A DNA stretch of 64,000 nucleotides from Dyella acidisoli (GCF_030160295.1 NZ_BSOB01000018.1:62446-126445), one strand, 5' to 3'. Shown: positions 12,553 through 21,717, counted from the first letter of the stretch. The notes: generated by a model not told the origin, from the letters alone. Numbers and translations are program-made.

Positions 12553-12725
12553 TGCAGTACTCCTTCATGAAATGAGGCGGATATTCGATCGGGCCAAGCG
12601 CCGAGATGTTGCAACGAGGCCGCGAGTCCGCCCGGCAGGGTAGCAAGACAGATGTCACGGCCTGATGACCGTTACGACTATACGCCTGAACGCCGCGCGC
12701 CCGGTACCCGCCGCAGAGGCGGTTG

Positions 12726-13319
12726 CTAGGTGATTTCCTGCCAGCGATAGAACTTCCGGTGCGCCATAGCGAGCATGTCGAGATCTTCCTTGGTATCACC
12801 GTAGGCGTAGATGATTGGAAAGTGCTCAGGCACGCACAGTTCGCGCACGCGCCGGGATTTTTCTGCATTGACGCACTGCGAACCAAGGAAGCGTCCGCTG
12901 AGCAGACCCTTCTCGACATGCAGTCGTGAACAGATCAGATCAAGGCCGTGCTGCTTGCACCACGGCGAAAGATAGACATCCAACGCGCCGGACACGACCA
13001 GTACCTTGTCACCCTGCGACCGATGCCAGCGAATTCGCGCCAACGCAGTCGGCCGCACGGTCGCGGGCAGGATTTCTTCGGCGAAGCGTTGGCCTGCACG
13101 TCCCAACTCATCGGCATGCAGACCACGAAAGCCGAAATGCACGACCCTTGCGCGAATCTCGCTGCCAGAGAGCAGACCAAGCCGATAGCCAGCGACCAGC
13201 GGCGCAAAAAATGGAGCGCCCAGCACCCGACGACGACGCGGAGCAGCGAACCGAATGAAAGCGCCGAAGGTTTCCCTGCTGGTGATCGTTCCATCGAAAT
13301 CGAACAGGGCAAGATTCAT
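12726..13319 (-). CDS. HAD-superfamily hydrolase, subfamily IB (phosphoserine-phosphatase-like)
   Basis: A 197-residue haloacid-dehalogenase phosphatase. Motif I is FDFDGTIT (residues 6-13), motif II is VVSGALDVYLSPW (about 107), a Lys lies in NAEKSRR (about 150), and motif III is YGDTKEDLDML (about 172). Subfamily IB members act on phosphoserine, phosphatidylglycerophosphate or other small phosphomonoesters; the substrate cannot be told from sequence. It lies 173 bases upstream of tal on the same strand, which may or may not be one transcript. Confidence 0.85.
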   Translation of the reverse strand: MNLALFDFDGTITSRETFGAFIRFAAPRRRRVLGAPFFAPLVAGYRLGLLSGSEIRARVVHFGFRGLHADELGRAGQRFAEEILPATVRPTALARIRWHRSQGDKVLVVSGALDVYLSPWCKQHGLDLICSRLHVEKGLLSGRFLGSQCVNAEKSRRVRELCVPEHFPIIYAYGDTKEDLDMLAMAHRKFYRWQEIT

Positions 13320-13386
13320 GCGCGAATTCTTCCTTGAAGAAAAGAAAGCACAAGATACTCGACTCGATACGAGAGGTGTCCTAAGT

Positions 13387-13530
13387 GAGCCCCTCTCCCT
13401 CCGGGACAGGGTGCCAAGAGGCAGGTGAGGGTTCGATCGAAGCGCGATGCTGATTTCTCGCGCAAGTCTTCATCATCACGCGCTGATCGTACCCTCACCC
13501 CAACCCCTCTCCCAAAGGGAGAGGGGCTTA
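13387..13530. repeat. Extragenic palindromic element, CTCTCCC family, copy A
   Basis: Two outer arms (13387-13432 and 13491-13530), each containing CCTCTCCC...GGGAGAGG-type palindromes and GTGAGGG, lie in opposite orientation around a spacer. The spacer matches copy B (39043-39175) when reverse-complemented. It sits 17 bases downstream of the thiolase stop codon. Structure resembles a REPIN/MITE-like non-autonomous element. Confidence 0.8.
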
Positions 13531-13546
13531 TACATGCAGCTCAACA

Positions 13547-14728
13547 TTAAAGCGCCTCCAACGCCAACGCGATGCCCTGTCCACCACCGATGCACAAAGT
13601 CACCACACCGCGACGCAATCCTTCGCGCCGCATGGCATACAGCAGTCGGGTGGTGAGAATGGCCCCCGTTGCACCGATAGGATGCCCGTGAGCCACTGCG
13701 CCGCCTTCGACGTTGACACGCTCTTCGTCCAGGCCAAGTTCGCGCGCAACGATGATGGCGATGGCCGCATACGCTTCATTGATTTCGAAACGCTCGACAT
13801 CGCCCACGCTCCAGCCTGCTCGCTGCACAGCAAGCTTCACTGCCGAGATGGGAGCGATGCCGAACATACCGGGCTCCACTGCAGTAACGGCGAAACCTGC
13901 CAAGCGAGCCAAAGGTACAAGCCCGCGCGCCTGCGCCGCTTCACGATCAGCGACGACCATCGCGGCTGCGCCGCTGTTCAAACCAGGGGCGTTGCCGGCC
14001 GTGATGGATCCGTTATCGCGAAAAGCCGGCTTCAAGCGCGCCAGCCCTTCAAATGTCGTGTCCGAGCGAGGCGCTTCGTCGCGAGCGAAAATATCAGTGC
14101 CTTTGCGTCCTGGAACGTCGACGGGCACGATTTCCGGTTCAAAACGCCCAGCATCGCGCGCAGCAACAAAGCGCTGCTGCGAACGCAATGCCCATCGATC
14201 CTGCGCCTCACGATCTACTCGCTGCTGCGCGACCAGGTCTTCTGTGTGCCAGCCGGAATGCTTCTGCGAAAACGCATCGTGCAAGCCATCCAGCAACATG
14301 CTGTCGTAGATCTGTGCATGGCCCATGCGATATCCCCAGCGTCCATTGCTCACGAAGTAAGGCGCGCGATCCATGTTCTCCATGCCGCCAGCGAGAAAAA
14401 TGTTGCCCGCTCCTGTCAGGACCTCCTGCGCAGCGGAAACGATCGCCTGCGCGCCGGAACCGCACACGCGGTTTACCGTCATGGCCGGCACCGATACATC
14501 AAGTCCTCCGTGGATGGCGGCTTGCCGCGCGGGATTCATACCACTTCCGGCCTGCACCACTTGCCCCATCACCACGCCATCGATGGCATCTGGCGTCAAA
14601 CCGGAACGCGCCATCACCTCGTGGATAACTGTTGCGCCCAACGATGTCGCCGGCACGTCGCGCAGGGCGCCATTGAAGCCGCCGATGGCCGTGCGAACGG
14701 GATGGCAAAGCACGATTTCACGTTGCAT
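13547..14728 (-). CDS. Acetyl-CoA C-acetyltransferase (thiolase)
   Basis: A 393-residue type II thiolase that condenses or cleaves acetyl-CoA/acetoacetyl-CoA, or a related 3-ketoacyl-CoA. The nucleophile Cys89 is in TVNRVCGSGAQAI. The C-terminal catalytic block GGAVAHGHPIGATG (His) and the CIGGGQG Cys are both present. Start at 14728 is chosen because AGGAGA lies 7 bases upstream; the open frame extends 29 codons further without support. It follows the efflux operon on the same strand but is functionally unrelated. With the phasin gene it hints at hydroxyalkanoate metabolism, though no PHA synthase is in view. Confidence 0.93.
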   Translation of the reverse strand: MQREIVLCHPVRTAIGGFNGALRDVPATSLGATVIHEVMARSGLTPDAIDGVVMGQVVQAGSGMNPARQAAIHGGLDVSVPAMTVNRVCGSGAQAIVSAAQEVLTGAGNIFLAGGMENMDRAPYFVSNGRWGYRMGHAQIYDSMLLDGLHDAFSQKHSGWHTEDLVAQQRVDREAQDRWALRSQQRFVAARDAGRFEPEIVPVDVPGRKGTDIFARDEAPRSDTTFEGLARLKPAFRDNGSITAGNAPGLNSGAAAMVVADREAAQARGLVPLARLAGFAVTAVEPGMFGIAPISAVKLAVQRAGWSVGDVERFEINEAYAAIAIIVARELGLDEERVNVEGGAVAHGHPIGATGAILTTRLLYAMRREGLRRGVVTLCIGGGQGIALALEAL

Positions 14729-14757
14729 GAAATGTCTCCTGTGGGAAATATCTGTCG

Positions 14758-16251
14758 TTACGGCGATGCTTGTTTTACCGCGACGGCGACACGCGCATCC
14801 ATGGCCGGCGTCCAACCGCCACCGAGTGCACGAAACGTTGCGACAGCAGCCCGCGCATCGTCGGCATGTACGCGCGCCAATTGGTCGCGCGAGCCGAGCA
14901 GCTGACGATCTTCATCCAGCACTTCGAGCAAGCTGACGGCACCGCCTTTGTATGCATCTTCAGCAGCTGCGCGTGCACGTTCGTGCGCGGCCACTTCCTG
15001 GGTCAACTCGTCGTGCTGACGTTCCAACTCGCTCAGCATGACGATGGCGTTCTCGACATCTTCCGTTGCACGCAACATCGATTGCCGATACGTCGCCAGT
15101 GCCTCAGCATTCGCGCCGTTGGCCTGCGCCACCTCGGCGTCAACACGACCGAAATCGAACAATCGCCAATGCAAGCCAAGCACGGCTTGCGGCTGGAATG
15201 CTTTGGCGGAGAACAGCTCACCGCTGCGCAGTGTCTCGAAACCGAGCAGCGCGCCTAGCGAAACCTTGGGGTAATACTCGGCCGTCGCTTCACCGATACG
15301 CGCGCTGGAGGCGGCCAACTTGCGCTCGGCCGCCATGACATCCGGACGTCGACGCAAAAGCATGGCCGGGCCGCCGTCGGCGTCGATCGAGGGCACCGTG
15401 AAGGTCTGCGCACTGTTGAGCGCTTCGTTTCGATACGTGCCAGGCGTGGCGCCCATCAAAACGTCCAGGCGGTTGAGTTGCTGCTCCAGTTCGATCTGCA
15501 ACGGCGGCAAGGTGGCGCGCGCCTGCATCACGAGCGCCTCCGCTTGCGCCTCCTCACGCGACGTGGCCAGGCCGCCGGCAAGACGCAGACGCACTAGATC
15601 CAGCAATCGGTTTTCGGTTTCCACTTGTTGCTGCGCCAAAGCGAGACGCATCTGCGCACCACGAGCGTGGAAATACGCATCAGCCGCTTCGGCCGCGAGC
15701 GAGATGCGCACACCAACGCCAGCATCCTCCGCAGCCTGCGCTTCGGCGGCGGCAGCTTCTACACCACGATGCAGGCCACCGGCCAGATCCAGCTCCCAAC
15801 TCGCGCCTGCACCGATCGTCTCTAACGTCTGATCACGGTGATAACCAGGGAGTGCGCTGGCTATTTCACCCAGCGGCCCGTCCACCGATTGATGTTGGCG
15901 TACGGCCTGTGCATCGAGATTGCCTTGTGGCAGCAGCTGAGCGCCGGCTTCGCGTGCCGCCGCACGAGCTTGATCCACGCGCGCCATGGCAGCAGCAAGA
16001 TCGAGGTTCTGCGCCGTAACGCGTTCGATGATGCGAGTAAGTTCCGGATCGTCGAATCCGGTCCACCAACTGTCCAGCGAAGGTGGGGACGAAGGCGCAA
16101 CGCGTTGCACCAGTCGATGTTGCCCCAGGTATTGCTCGTTCGTTTGCGGCGTCGGCTTGGTGTAATCCGGCCCGGCCATGCAGCCTGCAAGCCACGCCGC
16201 GATCACGACGATCAAGGTGGCGCGCGATAAGTAGCAAAAGGAAGTAGACAT
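14758..16251 (-). CDS. Outer-membrane efflux lipoprotein (NodT/OprM family)
   Basis: A 497-residue TolC-like channel. The signal peptide ends in a lipobox (AAWLAGC), so the mature protein is a lipoprotein anchored at about Cys22. Two repeats of the OEP fold cover residues about 60-260 and 270-480. It starts 8 bases after the EmrB-like gene, with a weak ribosome site, and is the last component of the tripartite pump. An upstream open extension to 16473 lies inside the MFS gene and is not credible. Confidence 0.92.
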   Translation of the reverse strand: MSTSFCYLSRATLIVVIAAWLAGCMAGPDYTKPTPQTNEQYLGQHRLVQRVAPSSPPSLDSWWTGFDDPELTRIIERVTAQNLDLAAAMARVDQARAAAREAGAQLLPQGNLDAQAVRQHQSVDGPLGEIASALPGYHRDQTLETIGAGASWELDLAGGLHRGVEAAAAEAQAAEDAGVGVRISLAAEAADAYFHARGAQMRLALAQQQVETENRLLDLVRLRLAGGLATSREEAQAEALVMQARATLPPLQIELEQQLNRLDVLMGATPGTYRNEALNSAQTFTVPSIDADGGPAMLLRRRPDVMAAERKLAASSARIGEATAEYYPKVSLGALLGFETLRSGELFSAKAFQPQAVLGLHWRLFDFGRVDAEVAQANGANAEALATYRQSMLRATEDVENAIVMLSELERQHDELTQEVAAHERARAAAEDAYKGGAVSLLEVLDEDRQLLGSRDQLARVHADDARAAVATFRALGGGWTPAMDARVAVAVKQASP

Positions 16252-16259
16252 GGGATTCT

Positions 16260-17837
16260 TCAGTGCGCATCGGCCGAAGGGGTGGGAGGAGGCGCGACCT
16301 TGCGCATCAATGGCACCATCGCCGTGGCGATCACGAAACACACGCCAATGGCGAAGAACGCATCGGCATAAGAGAGCGTCTGTGCTTCGCGAAACGCGAG
16401 CCGCCATAGCTGCTGCAGCTGTCCGTCGGCATCGCCCACGTCGGCCAAATGATTTCCGGCCTGCGCAAGCCATTGGTTCATCGTTTCATTGGTGGCGTTG
16501 AGATGCTCGGCCAGCCGATAGAAATGCAGATTCGTGCGATCGTTGAGGATGGTGGCGCAGACGGCAATGCCGATCGCACCGCCGAGATTGCGCATCAGGT
16601 TGAACAATCCGGAGGCGAGCTTGAGGCGCGCAGGCGGCAGCCCGCCGAGTGTCAGCGTGACCACTGGTGGCACCGCCAGTTGCTGTGCCATGCCGCGCAA
16701 TGCCTGCGGCAAAAGCAACTGATGTGCGCCCCAGTCATGCGTGATCGGCGTGAATTCCCACATTGATACCGCAAACAATGCCATGCCCACCATCAGGATC
16801 CAGCGCAAATCGAAACGCTGCGCGAGTACGGCATACAAGGGAATGCTCAGGATTTGAAAGATGCCCGTGGAGAACACCGCCTGGCCGATCTGCAACGCGC
16901 TATAGCCTTCCACCCGCCCAAGGAACAGCGGCGTGAGGTAGATGGTCGAGAACAGGCCGATGCCGGTTACGAAGGAAAACAAACTGCCCAGCGCGAAGTT
17001 ACGATCGCCCAGCGCACGCAGATCCACCAGTGGATGCGCGTAGATCAGGCTGCGGATGATGAATGCGATACCGCAAATGCCCGAAAGCCATGCCGTCGTC
17101 GTGATCGTGCTGTCGGAAAACCAGTTCCAACGCGGACCTTCTTCCAGCGTGTATTCCAGGCAGCCAAGGAATACCGCGAGCAGCACCATGCCCGGATAGT
17201 CGGCACGACGCAGCAGCGAAAGGTCCGGCGCATCGATATTCACCAGCATCGGCACGACGAACGTGACGAACAAGCCGGGCACGAGATTGATGAAGAACAG
17301 CCAGTGCCAGGACCAGTGATCGGTGATCCAGCCGCCCAGAGTGGGGCCAAACGTTGGAGCGAGTGACGCCAGCGCGCCGATGGTCGCAGCCGCCACCACG
17401 CGTTGTTTGCCAGAGAAAAATACGAACGCCGTGGTGAACACCATCGGGATCATCGAGCCACCGAGAAAACCCTGCAGTGCGCGGAACACGATCATGCTCT
17501 GGATATCCCAGGCGCCACCGCACAGCAGACTCGTCAACGTGAATCCCGCTGCCGAGGCGGCAAACAGCCAACGCGTCGAAAACACGCGCGACAACCACCC
17601 CGACAACGGAATCACCACGATCTCGGCGATGAGATAGCTGGTCTGCACCCATGCCGTTTCATCCACGCCCGCGGACAGGCCGCCACCGATGTCGCGCAGC
17701 GACGCCGATACGATCTGAATGTCGAGCAAGGCGATGAACATGCCCACGCACATACTGGCAAAGGCAATCACCTTCTGAGCATTGGCAAGGCTGGCTGGAT
17801 CGATCGGCCCGGCCATCGCGGCGGCGCGGACGTTCAT
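16260..17837 (-). CDS. DHA2-family drug:H+ antiporter (EmrB/QacA type)
   Basis: A 525-residue MFS protein with about 14 membrane helices, typical of the DHA2 family. Features seen are WVQTSYLIAEIVVIPLSGWL in helix 2/loop and PTFGPTLGGWITDHWSWHW in helix 5 (motif C region). It should export hydrophobic drugs through the adjacent EmrA-like adaptor and outer-membrane channel. It overlaps the adaptor gene by 4 bases (ATGA). Confidence 0.95.
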   Translation of the reverse strand: MNVRAAAMAGPIDPASLANAQKVIAFASMCVGMFIALLDIQIVSASLRDIGGGLSAGVDETAWVQTSYLIAEIVVIPLSGWLSRVFSTRWLFAASAAGFTLTSLLCGGAWDIQSMIVFRALQGFLGGSMIPMVFTTAFVFFSGKQRVVAAATIGALASLAPTFGPTLGGWITDHWSWHWLFFINLVPGLFVTFVVPMLVNIDAPDLSLLRRADYPGMVLLAVFLGCLEYTLEEGPRWNWFSDSTITTTAWLSGICGIAFIIRSLIYAHPLVDLRALGDRNFALGSLFSFVTGIGLFSTIYLTPLFLGRVEGYSALQIGQAVFSTGIFQILSIPLYAVLAQRFDLRWILMVGMALFAVSMWEFTPITHDWGAHQLLLPQALRGMAQQLAVPPVVTLTLGGLPPARLKLASGLFNLMRNLGGAIGIAVCATILNDRTNLHFYRLAEHLNATNETMNQWLAQAGNHLADVGDADGQLQQLWRLAFREAQTLSYADAFFAIGVCFVIATAMVPLMRKVAPPPTPSADAH

Positions 17838-18946
17838 AGCGTGCTAGTGCGTGACGATGCGCGCGTATCGACTTCAGCGGTTACGGAAAGACCTGGGCGC
17901 AGCAGGCCGAGTGCGTCGTCCTGCTTGTTCAGCGCGACGCGTACGGGCACCCGCTGCACGATCTTGGTGAAGTTGCCTGTAGCATTTTCAGGCGGCAGTA
18001 CGCTGAACTCGGCGCCGGTAGCGGGAGCTAGGCTGATCACGGAACCATGGAAGGTACGGCCTGGCAACACGTCGGCATGAATCGCCACCGATTGCCCCGG
18101 CTGCATGCGCGCCAGCTGGTCTTCCTTGAAGTTCGCGTCCACCCACAGGCCATGCGCGGGCACCACGGATAGCAGTTGCGTACCGGCAGCGGCAAAAGCG
18201 CCTACACGAGCACGCCGATTGCCGATCACGCCGTCTACAGGTGCGCGTAATTCGGTGTAGCTCACGTTCAATGCGGCGAGGTCACGTTCCGCTTTGGCTT
18301 GCTCCAGCGCTGCGCGCGCCTGCTGTTTTTGCGACGCAATCACGTCGAGCTGACGCTGTGCAGCCGTTAACGCGGCCTGGGCTTTATCCGCGTTCGCGCG
18401 CGCCGTCTTGTCGACCGCATCCGCGCGTTGTGCACTTTCCACGGATACCGCCGAACGCCCGGCCAACTCCCGGTAGCGCACTTCGTCATCACGGGCACGC
18501 GTTGCTTCGGCATTGGCGGCCGCGATGCCTGCCTTGGCTTCGTTGATGACAGCCTCTTGTAGATGCTCCGTTGCATCGAGATTCGCCAACAAAGCCTGCT
18601 GCGCAGCCACGGCGCTTTCGGCTTTTGCCAGTGTGGCGCGGTAATCGCGATCGTCGATCTTTACCAGTACATCGCCAGCACGCACCCGCTGGTTGTCGGT
18701 GACGTTTAACACGGTGATGTAGCCCGATACCTTGGGGCCGATCACTGTGATGTCGCCGCCTACGTAGGCATCATCGGTGTCCTGCAGGAATCGCCCGGTG
18801 ACCCACCAGTGGATGCAGTAGACGATACCGAGCAGCAGCGCGACACCGGCAGCGATGCGTAACGCATGTTTGCGCTTGCTCCTTGGTGGTGCGACGTCGG
18901 CATCGTCGGGAATATCGAGTCGCTTAACGGCCGTAGCGGTGTTCAT
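17834..18946 (-). CDS. HlyD/EmrA-family membrane fusion protein
   Basis: A 370-residue periplasmic adaptor. A cytoplasmic N-terminus is followed by one membrane helix (residues about 30-48), a lipoyl/barrel half (DDAYVGGDITVIGPKVSGYI), a long alpha-hairpin (about 95-200, Ala/Arg-rich coiled coil), the second lipoyl half, and a beta-barrel. ATG at 18944-18946 is 4 bases downstream of the hxlR stop, so it is in the same operon. The longer open frame to 19060 overlaps hxlR and is rejected. Confidence 0.94.
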   Translation of the reverse strand: MNTATAVKRLDIPDDADVAPPRSKRKHALRIAAGVALLLGIVYCIHWWVTGRFLQDTDDAYVGGDITVIGPKVSGYITVLNVTDNQRVRAGDVLVKIDDRDYRATLAKAESAVAAQQALLANLDATEHLQEAVINEAKAGIAAANAEATRARDDEVRYRELAGRSAVSVESAQRADAVDKTARANADKAQAALTAAQRQLDVIASQKQQARAALEQAKAERDLAALNVSYTELRAPVDGVIGNRRARVGAFAAAGTQLLSVVPAHGLWVDANFKEDQLARMQPGQSVAIHADVLPGRTFHGSVISLAPATGAEFSVLPPENATGNFTKIVQRVPVRVALNKQDDALGLLRPGLSVTAEVDTRASSRTSTL

Positions 18947-18950
18947 GGCG

Positions 18951-19487
18951 CTATTCCGATCGCGGCGATGTGGAAGACGAAGCCGAGCGTTCCTGCGCGC
19001 GTTTGCGCAGATTGGCGTCGGCGCGTGCCCGCATGCGCGCATCGGCGGCAGGGCCGGCATGCATGGCGTGATGCTTGCGATCGATCAGGTCGCCCGTCTT
19101 CGCGTCGACCATTACCGGCTCGACCGCGTCGCCAGTGCGTTCATCGATCAATTGCATGGCCGGCCCTTCCGGCGCGAAGTGGCGGTTGCCCCAGGCCATC
19201 AGTGCCAGCAGCACAGGGCGAAAATCGCGTCCGCGCGGTGTCAGCACGTATTCGTAGCGAGGCGGTTTCTCGCTGTAGCGACGGCGCTCCAGCAGGCCGG
19301 CATCGGTCAGTGCGCGCAGCCGGCGCGTCAGCATGTTCGGCGCAATGCCGAGGCTGTCCTGAAATTCATCGAAACGCGTTGCGCCAAGAAAGGCGTCGCG
19401 CAGGATCAGGATGCTCCACCACTCGCCGACGCGCTCGAGACTTCGCGCAATCGGGCAGTGCATATCGCCAAAACTGGTTCGTTGCAT
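18951..19487 (-). CDS. HxlR-family winged-helix transcriptional regulator
   Basis: A 178-residue protein with the HxlR domain at residues about 8-110: CPIARSLERVGEWWSILILRD, then RFDEFQDSLGIAPNMLTRRL and the wing PPRYEYVLTPRG. The last 60 residues are a charged extension not needed for the fold. It is the first gene of the efflux operon and probably represses it; two copies of AGTAACTA in its own promoter are the likely operator. One Cys (Cys11) lies at the position that senses oxidants or electrophiles in some family members. Confidence 0.92.
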   Translation of the reverse strand: MQRTSFGDMHCPIARSLERVGEWWSILILRDAFLGATRFDEFQDSLGIAPNMLTRRLRALTDAGLLERRRYSEKPPRYEYVLTPRGRDFRPVLLALMAWGNRHFAPEGPAMQLIDERTGDAVEPVMVDAKTGDLIDRKHHAMHAGPAADARMRARADANLRKRAQERSASSSTSPRSE

Positions 19488-19534
19488 GGCACTTCACTAC
19501 TCAAGCCTTATGGCCTGGGTGCGTATGGTGCGCC

Positions 19535-19565
19535 AGTAACTATCATTATGCAAGTAACTACTCAA
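19535..19565 (-). promoter_or_regulatory. Promoter and operator of the hxlR-efflux operon
   Basis: On the minus strand TTGAGT (19560-19565) and TAGTTA (19537-19542) are 17 bases apart, a plausible sigma-70 promoter. TAGTTACT occurs twice (19535-19542 and 19553-19560) with an 18-base repeat interval, overlapping both promoter hexamers. This is the expected arrangement for autorepression by the adjacent HxlR protein. Confidence 0.65.
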
Positions 19566-19728
19566 AAGAAATCTGCCGCTGCGGTTGCAGCCATGCTGGA
19601 CAGCAGAAAGCGGCGCGAGACTTCGAGATACCAGTGCACCGGAATACGGCGCTCAACCATTTGGTTTTAAAGTCATTTAATACAGGTCGCGCCCCGGAGC
19701 CACCCCAGACAGATCACGCTACCGACAA

Positions 19729-19758
19729 TAAAAAGCCCGCAGGGGGAACCTGCGGGCT
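19729..19758 (-). terminator. Intrinsic terminator
   Basis: AGCCCGCAGG (19734-19743) pairs with CCTGCGGGCT (19749-19758). On the minus strand the stem is followed by TTTTTATTG. It would end a minus-strand transcript coming from the 19932-20216 gene. The rest of the 19488-19931 interval shows only the hxlR control region and no credible gene. Confidence 0.85.
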
Positions 19759-19931
19759 TCGGGTCATCCATCTTTACGTTGCTTAGCGGGGAGGGGAGGC
19801 CCGGCTAAACGGTGGGACTGATGTCTCTCGACATGGAATAACTATACCAATCGGTTTGTTAATAGGGTGTAACTTGATTTCAGGGCGCCAGCGCCTCGCG
19901 AGGGCAGTCCCGGGGCCATCCAGACGACGAA

Positions 19932-20216
19932 TTAGGACTGCGAATCGTCGGCTTGGGCGTCTACATCGCTCGACTCAGCCTCGCCCTCACCCTCGGCCTT
20001 CTTCTTCGCGACCAATGATTCGAGCGCGCCTGCGCCTTCGAAGCCAGCCACGGCGGCGGCAGCCTCCGTCAGCAACCCCGCGTTCGGATCAAGCTTCTTG
20101 GCTCCTTCGACAGCAGCCACTGCGCCCGCAACTTCAACCGCGAGTACGGTCAAAAGGTTGAAGCGGTGAACCGCGAGGTTGTTTATGCACTTCGACCTGG
20201 AATTTCGGAGGGCCAA
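19932..20216 (-). CDS. Hypothetical protein, Ala-rich
   Basis: A 94-residue frame. Residues 20-70 are Ala/Val/Gly/Glu-rich and probably helical; the tail (EGEGEAESSDVDAQADDSQ) is acidic. Base composition up to about 20150 is high-GC like the core chromosome, and then it falls. The first 20 residues overlap the next plus-strand gene head-on and may not be genuine. A good terminator lies downstream, which supports a real transcript. I do not recognise it; it may be a core gene cut at its 5' end by the island. Confidence 0.45.
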   Translation of the reverse strand: MALRNSRSKCINNLAVHRFNLLTVLAVEVAGAVAAVEGAKKLDPNAGLLTEAAAAVAGFEGAGALESLVAKKKAEGEGEAESSDVDAQADDSQS

Positions 20217-20711
20217 ATACCGTCAGAGCAAGTACTAGAGTCTCTGCTCAATGCAACTGCTCGTCGCCATAAGGTTGGCCGCGACGACATTTACAAGCCG
20301 AAGCAAATCGCAGAGGAGCTCATAAAGGAAATAATGGACTCCAGCTTTATATCTTCGGACACCAAGCAAAGGTACTGCGAGACTTTGGCTCATCTCGTTA
20401 GTCCGCCGCGCGCAGCTACCGACGTGCACAGCAAGAATATTGATCTAAAAGTTGCAGAAAATGATTACCGCAGTCGCATGGCCTCGCGAATGAGCGCCAT
20501 CTTGGGACTAACTGCAGCCATGGTCACAATGATGAGCGTTTTCTTGAAATTCGTGAGCAGACCTTCTTTGCCACTCTTTGGCAACGCGTTTGAAGTCTTC
20601 GTCCCCATGCACCTTCGTCTGCTCTACCTCAACTTCCCACATCGTTCGTCTCCCGTTCCTAACGAAAGATTACAAGCAAAAAATCCGCCGGGGCGGCCAA
20701 ACATTTCTTAG
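20166..20711 (+). CDS. Hypothetical protein with one membrane segment (island)
   Basis: A 181-residue frame with a GTG start. Residues 1-105 look like a soluble, charged helical domain (EELIKEIMDSSFISSDTKQ). Residues about 112-127 (ILGLTAAMVTMMSVFL) form a membrane helix. The last 50 residues are Pro/Arg/Ser-rich and unlike the rest. Another frame in the same stretch ends in a more protein-like tail (20634-20748, ...SAVESNPASIKP), so a frameshift near 20560-20630 is possible. Not recognised. Confidence 0.45.
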   Translation: MNREVVYALRPGISEGQIPSEQVLESLLNATARRHKVGRDDIYKPKQIAEELIKEIMDSSFISSDTKQRYCETLAHLVSPPRAATDVHSKNIDLKVAENDYRSRMASRMSAILGLTAAMVTMMSVFLKFVSRPSLPLFGNAFEVFVPMHLRLLYLNFPHRSSPVPNERLQAKNPPGRPNIS

Positions 20712-21080
20712 CGCCGTTGAATCTAACCCAGCCAGCATAAAGCCCTAAATCTTTGCAGTTGTTGTTGTTTATGTTACGACCTCAACAATGCGCCTAAAAA
20801 AAGGCATATCGAGCGCTCGAGATAAACAACAAACTTGGTTTCGGAGCGCACGCACACTGCGGAATCCGGGGTGTCGGGGACCCCGCCCTATATACCCCCA
20901 TAGGAAGGACCCGTAAGATTTCATAGAGTTAGCCTATGGAGGCTGCTTTCAGCACAGAGCGGACATAACGCCGCCCTAGTGTTGCCCTTGCTACGCCACT
21001 CGATCATGGTCCAATTTTCGCAGCGTCACTGATAATGCATTTGCAACGACGTGACCCGAATTCCGTACAAGGATGCCGCA
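20712..21080. other. Non-coding interval in the island
   Basis: No credible gene is seen. It holds an imperfect palindrome around ATCGAGCGCTCGAGAT (20806-20823), a GC-rich hairpin (GGGGACCCC, 20876-20884), and a degenerate copy of the GAGCGGAC-type motif (20941-20964) that recurs before other cargo genes at 21663 and 23276. Confidence 0.5.
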
Positions 21081-21611
21081 GTGAGACAGATAGCAGTGGG
21101 GTTACTCGTATTGGCGCTCGAAGCTGGAAGCTTCCCCATTTATGGATCTGAACACCGAGTAGACGCTGCATCTAATTTCAATACGACACTTGGTGCCGTC
21201 ACGATGGCTTGCACCCATGGAAGTATGCAAATTTGGTTCGATTGGGATTCTGAGATAGGGCCAACAGGGCGTTATAGGCGCCATTTATTCTTACCCGGCG
21301 GCCACCTGGGTAGCACACACGTGCTTCTTCCAGTGCTTCGCGGCAATAAGCGCACCGGCTTGCTTAATGATGATATGCAGGCGAAGGAACTCATCGCTCG
21401 AATGCTTCAAGAGCTTGATCGCCAATATTTTTCGGTACAGGTATATCCCCAGCGACGGGGCGACACGTCGTGGAAAGAGCAGTGGTTTGACTATGCAAAG
21501 TTCGAGGCCGCAGCCAGCATGGCGGCCAAAGAGTGTCACTGGAGCCTTCGGAGACCCACTCACTCGACTCTGCGCATGGTCGATCCCGGTGCACCTTTCG
21601 ATGGTGGGTAA
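21081..21611 (+). CDS. Hypothetical exported protein (island cargo)
   Basis: A 176-residue protein with a GTG start at 21081, chosen because AAGGA lies 7 bases upstream and the resulting N-terminus (MRQIAVGLLVLALEAG) is a signal-peptide-like helix. The mature part has two Cys (ACTHG and KECHW) that could form a disulfide, and alternating hydrophobic/charged strands (QIWFDWDSEIG). The layout, one strand-borne Cys and a final C-x-W, is weakly like T6SS-associated TagO/VasI proteins, but I would not name it so. Not recognised. Confidence 0.6.
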   Translation: MRQIAVGLLVLALEAGSFPIYGSEHRVDAASNFNTTLGAVTMACTHGSMQIWFDWDSEIGPTGRYRRHLFLPGGHLGSTHVLLPVLRGNKRTGLLNDDMQAKELIARMLQELDRQYFSVQVYPQRRGDTSWKEQWFDYAKFEAAASMAAKECHWSLRRPTHSTLRMVDPGAPFDGG

Positions 21612-21662
21612 TACGCTAAAGGAAGGATTGAGATAGCTCAGCCCGGCTCCTCGGAAGCGAGA

Positions 21663-21688
21663 CGTCCGATTCCGAGCCAAAGCGGACG
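21663..21688 (+). repeat. 26-base repeat with inverted ends, copy 1
   Basis: CGTCCG and CGGACG flank a 14-base centre (ATTCCGAGCCAAAG). A second copy at 23276-23301 differs at 3 of 26 positions. It lies between two cargo genes, about 30 bases before the start of the 482-residue protein gene. Confidence 0.7.
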
Positions 21689-21717
21689 CCAATTGAATCT
21701 GGTCTTACGGAGCGCGT

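Noticed and set aside
13316-13498. Small frame similar to one at 39071-39253
   Set aside because: The similarity comes from both lying in the same repeat element (copies A and B); there is no sign of a real gene.
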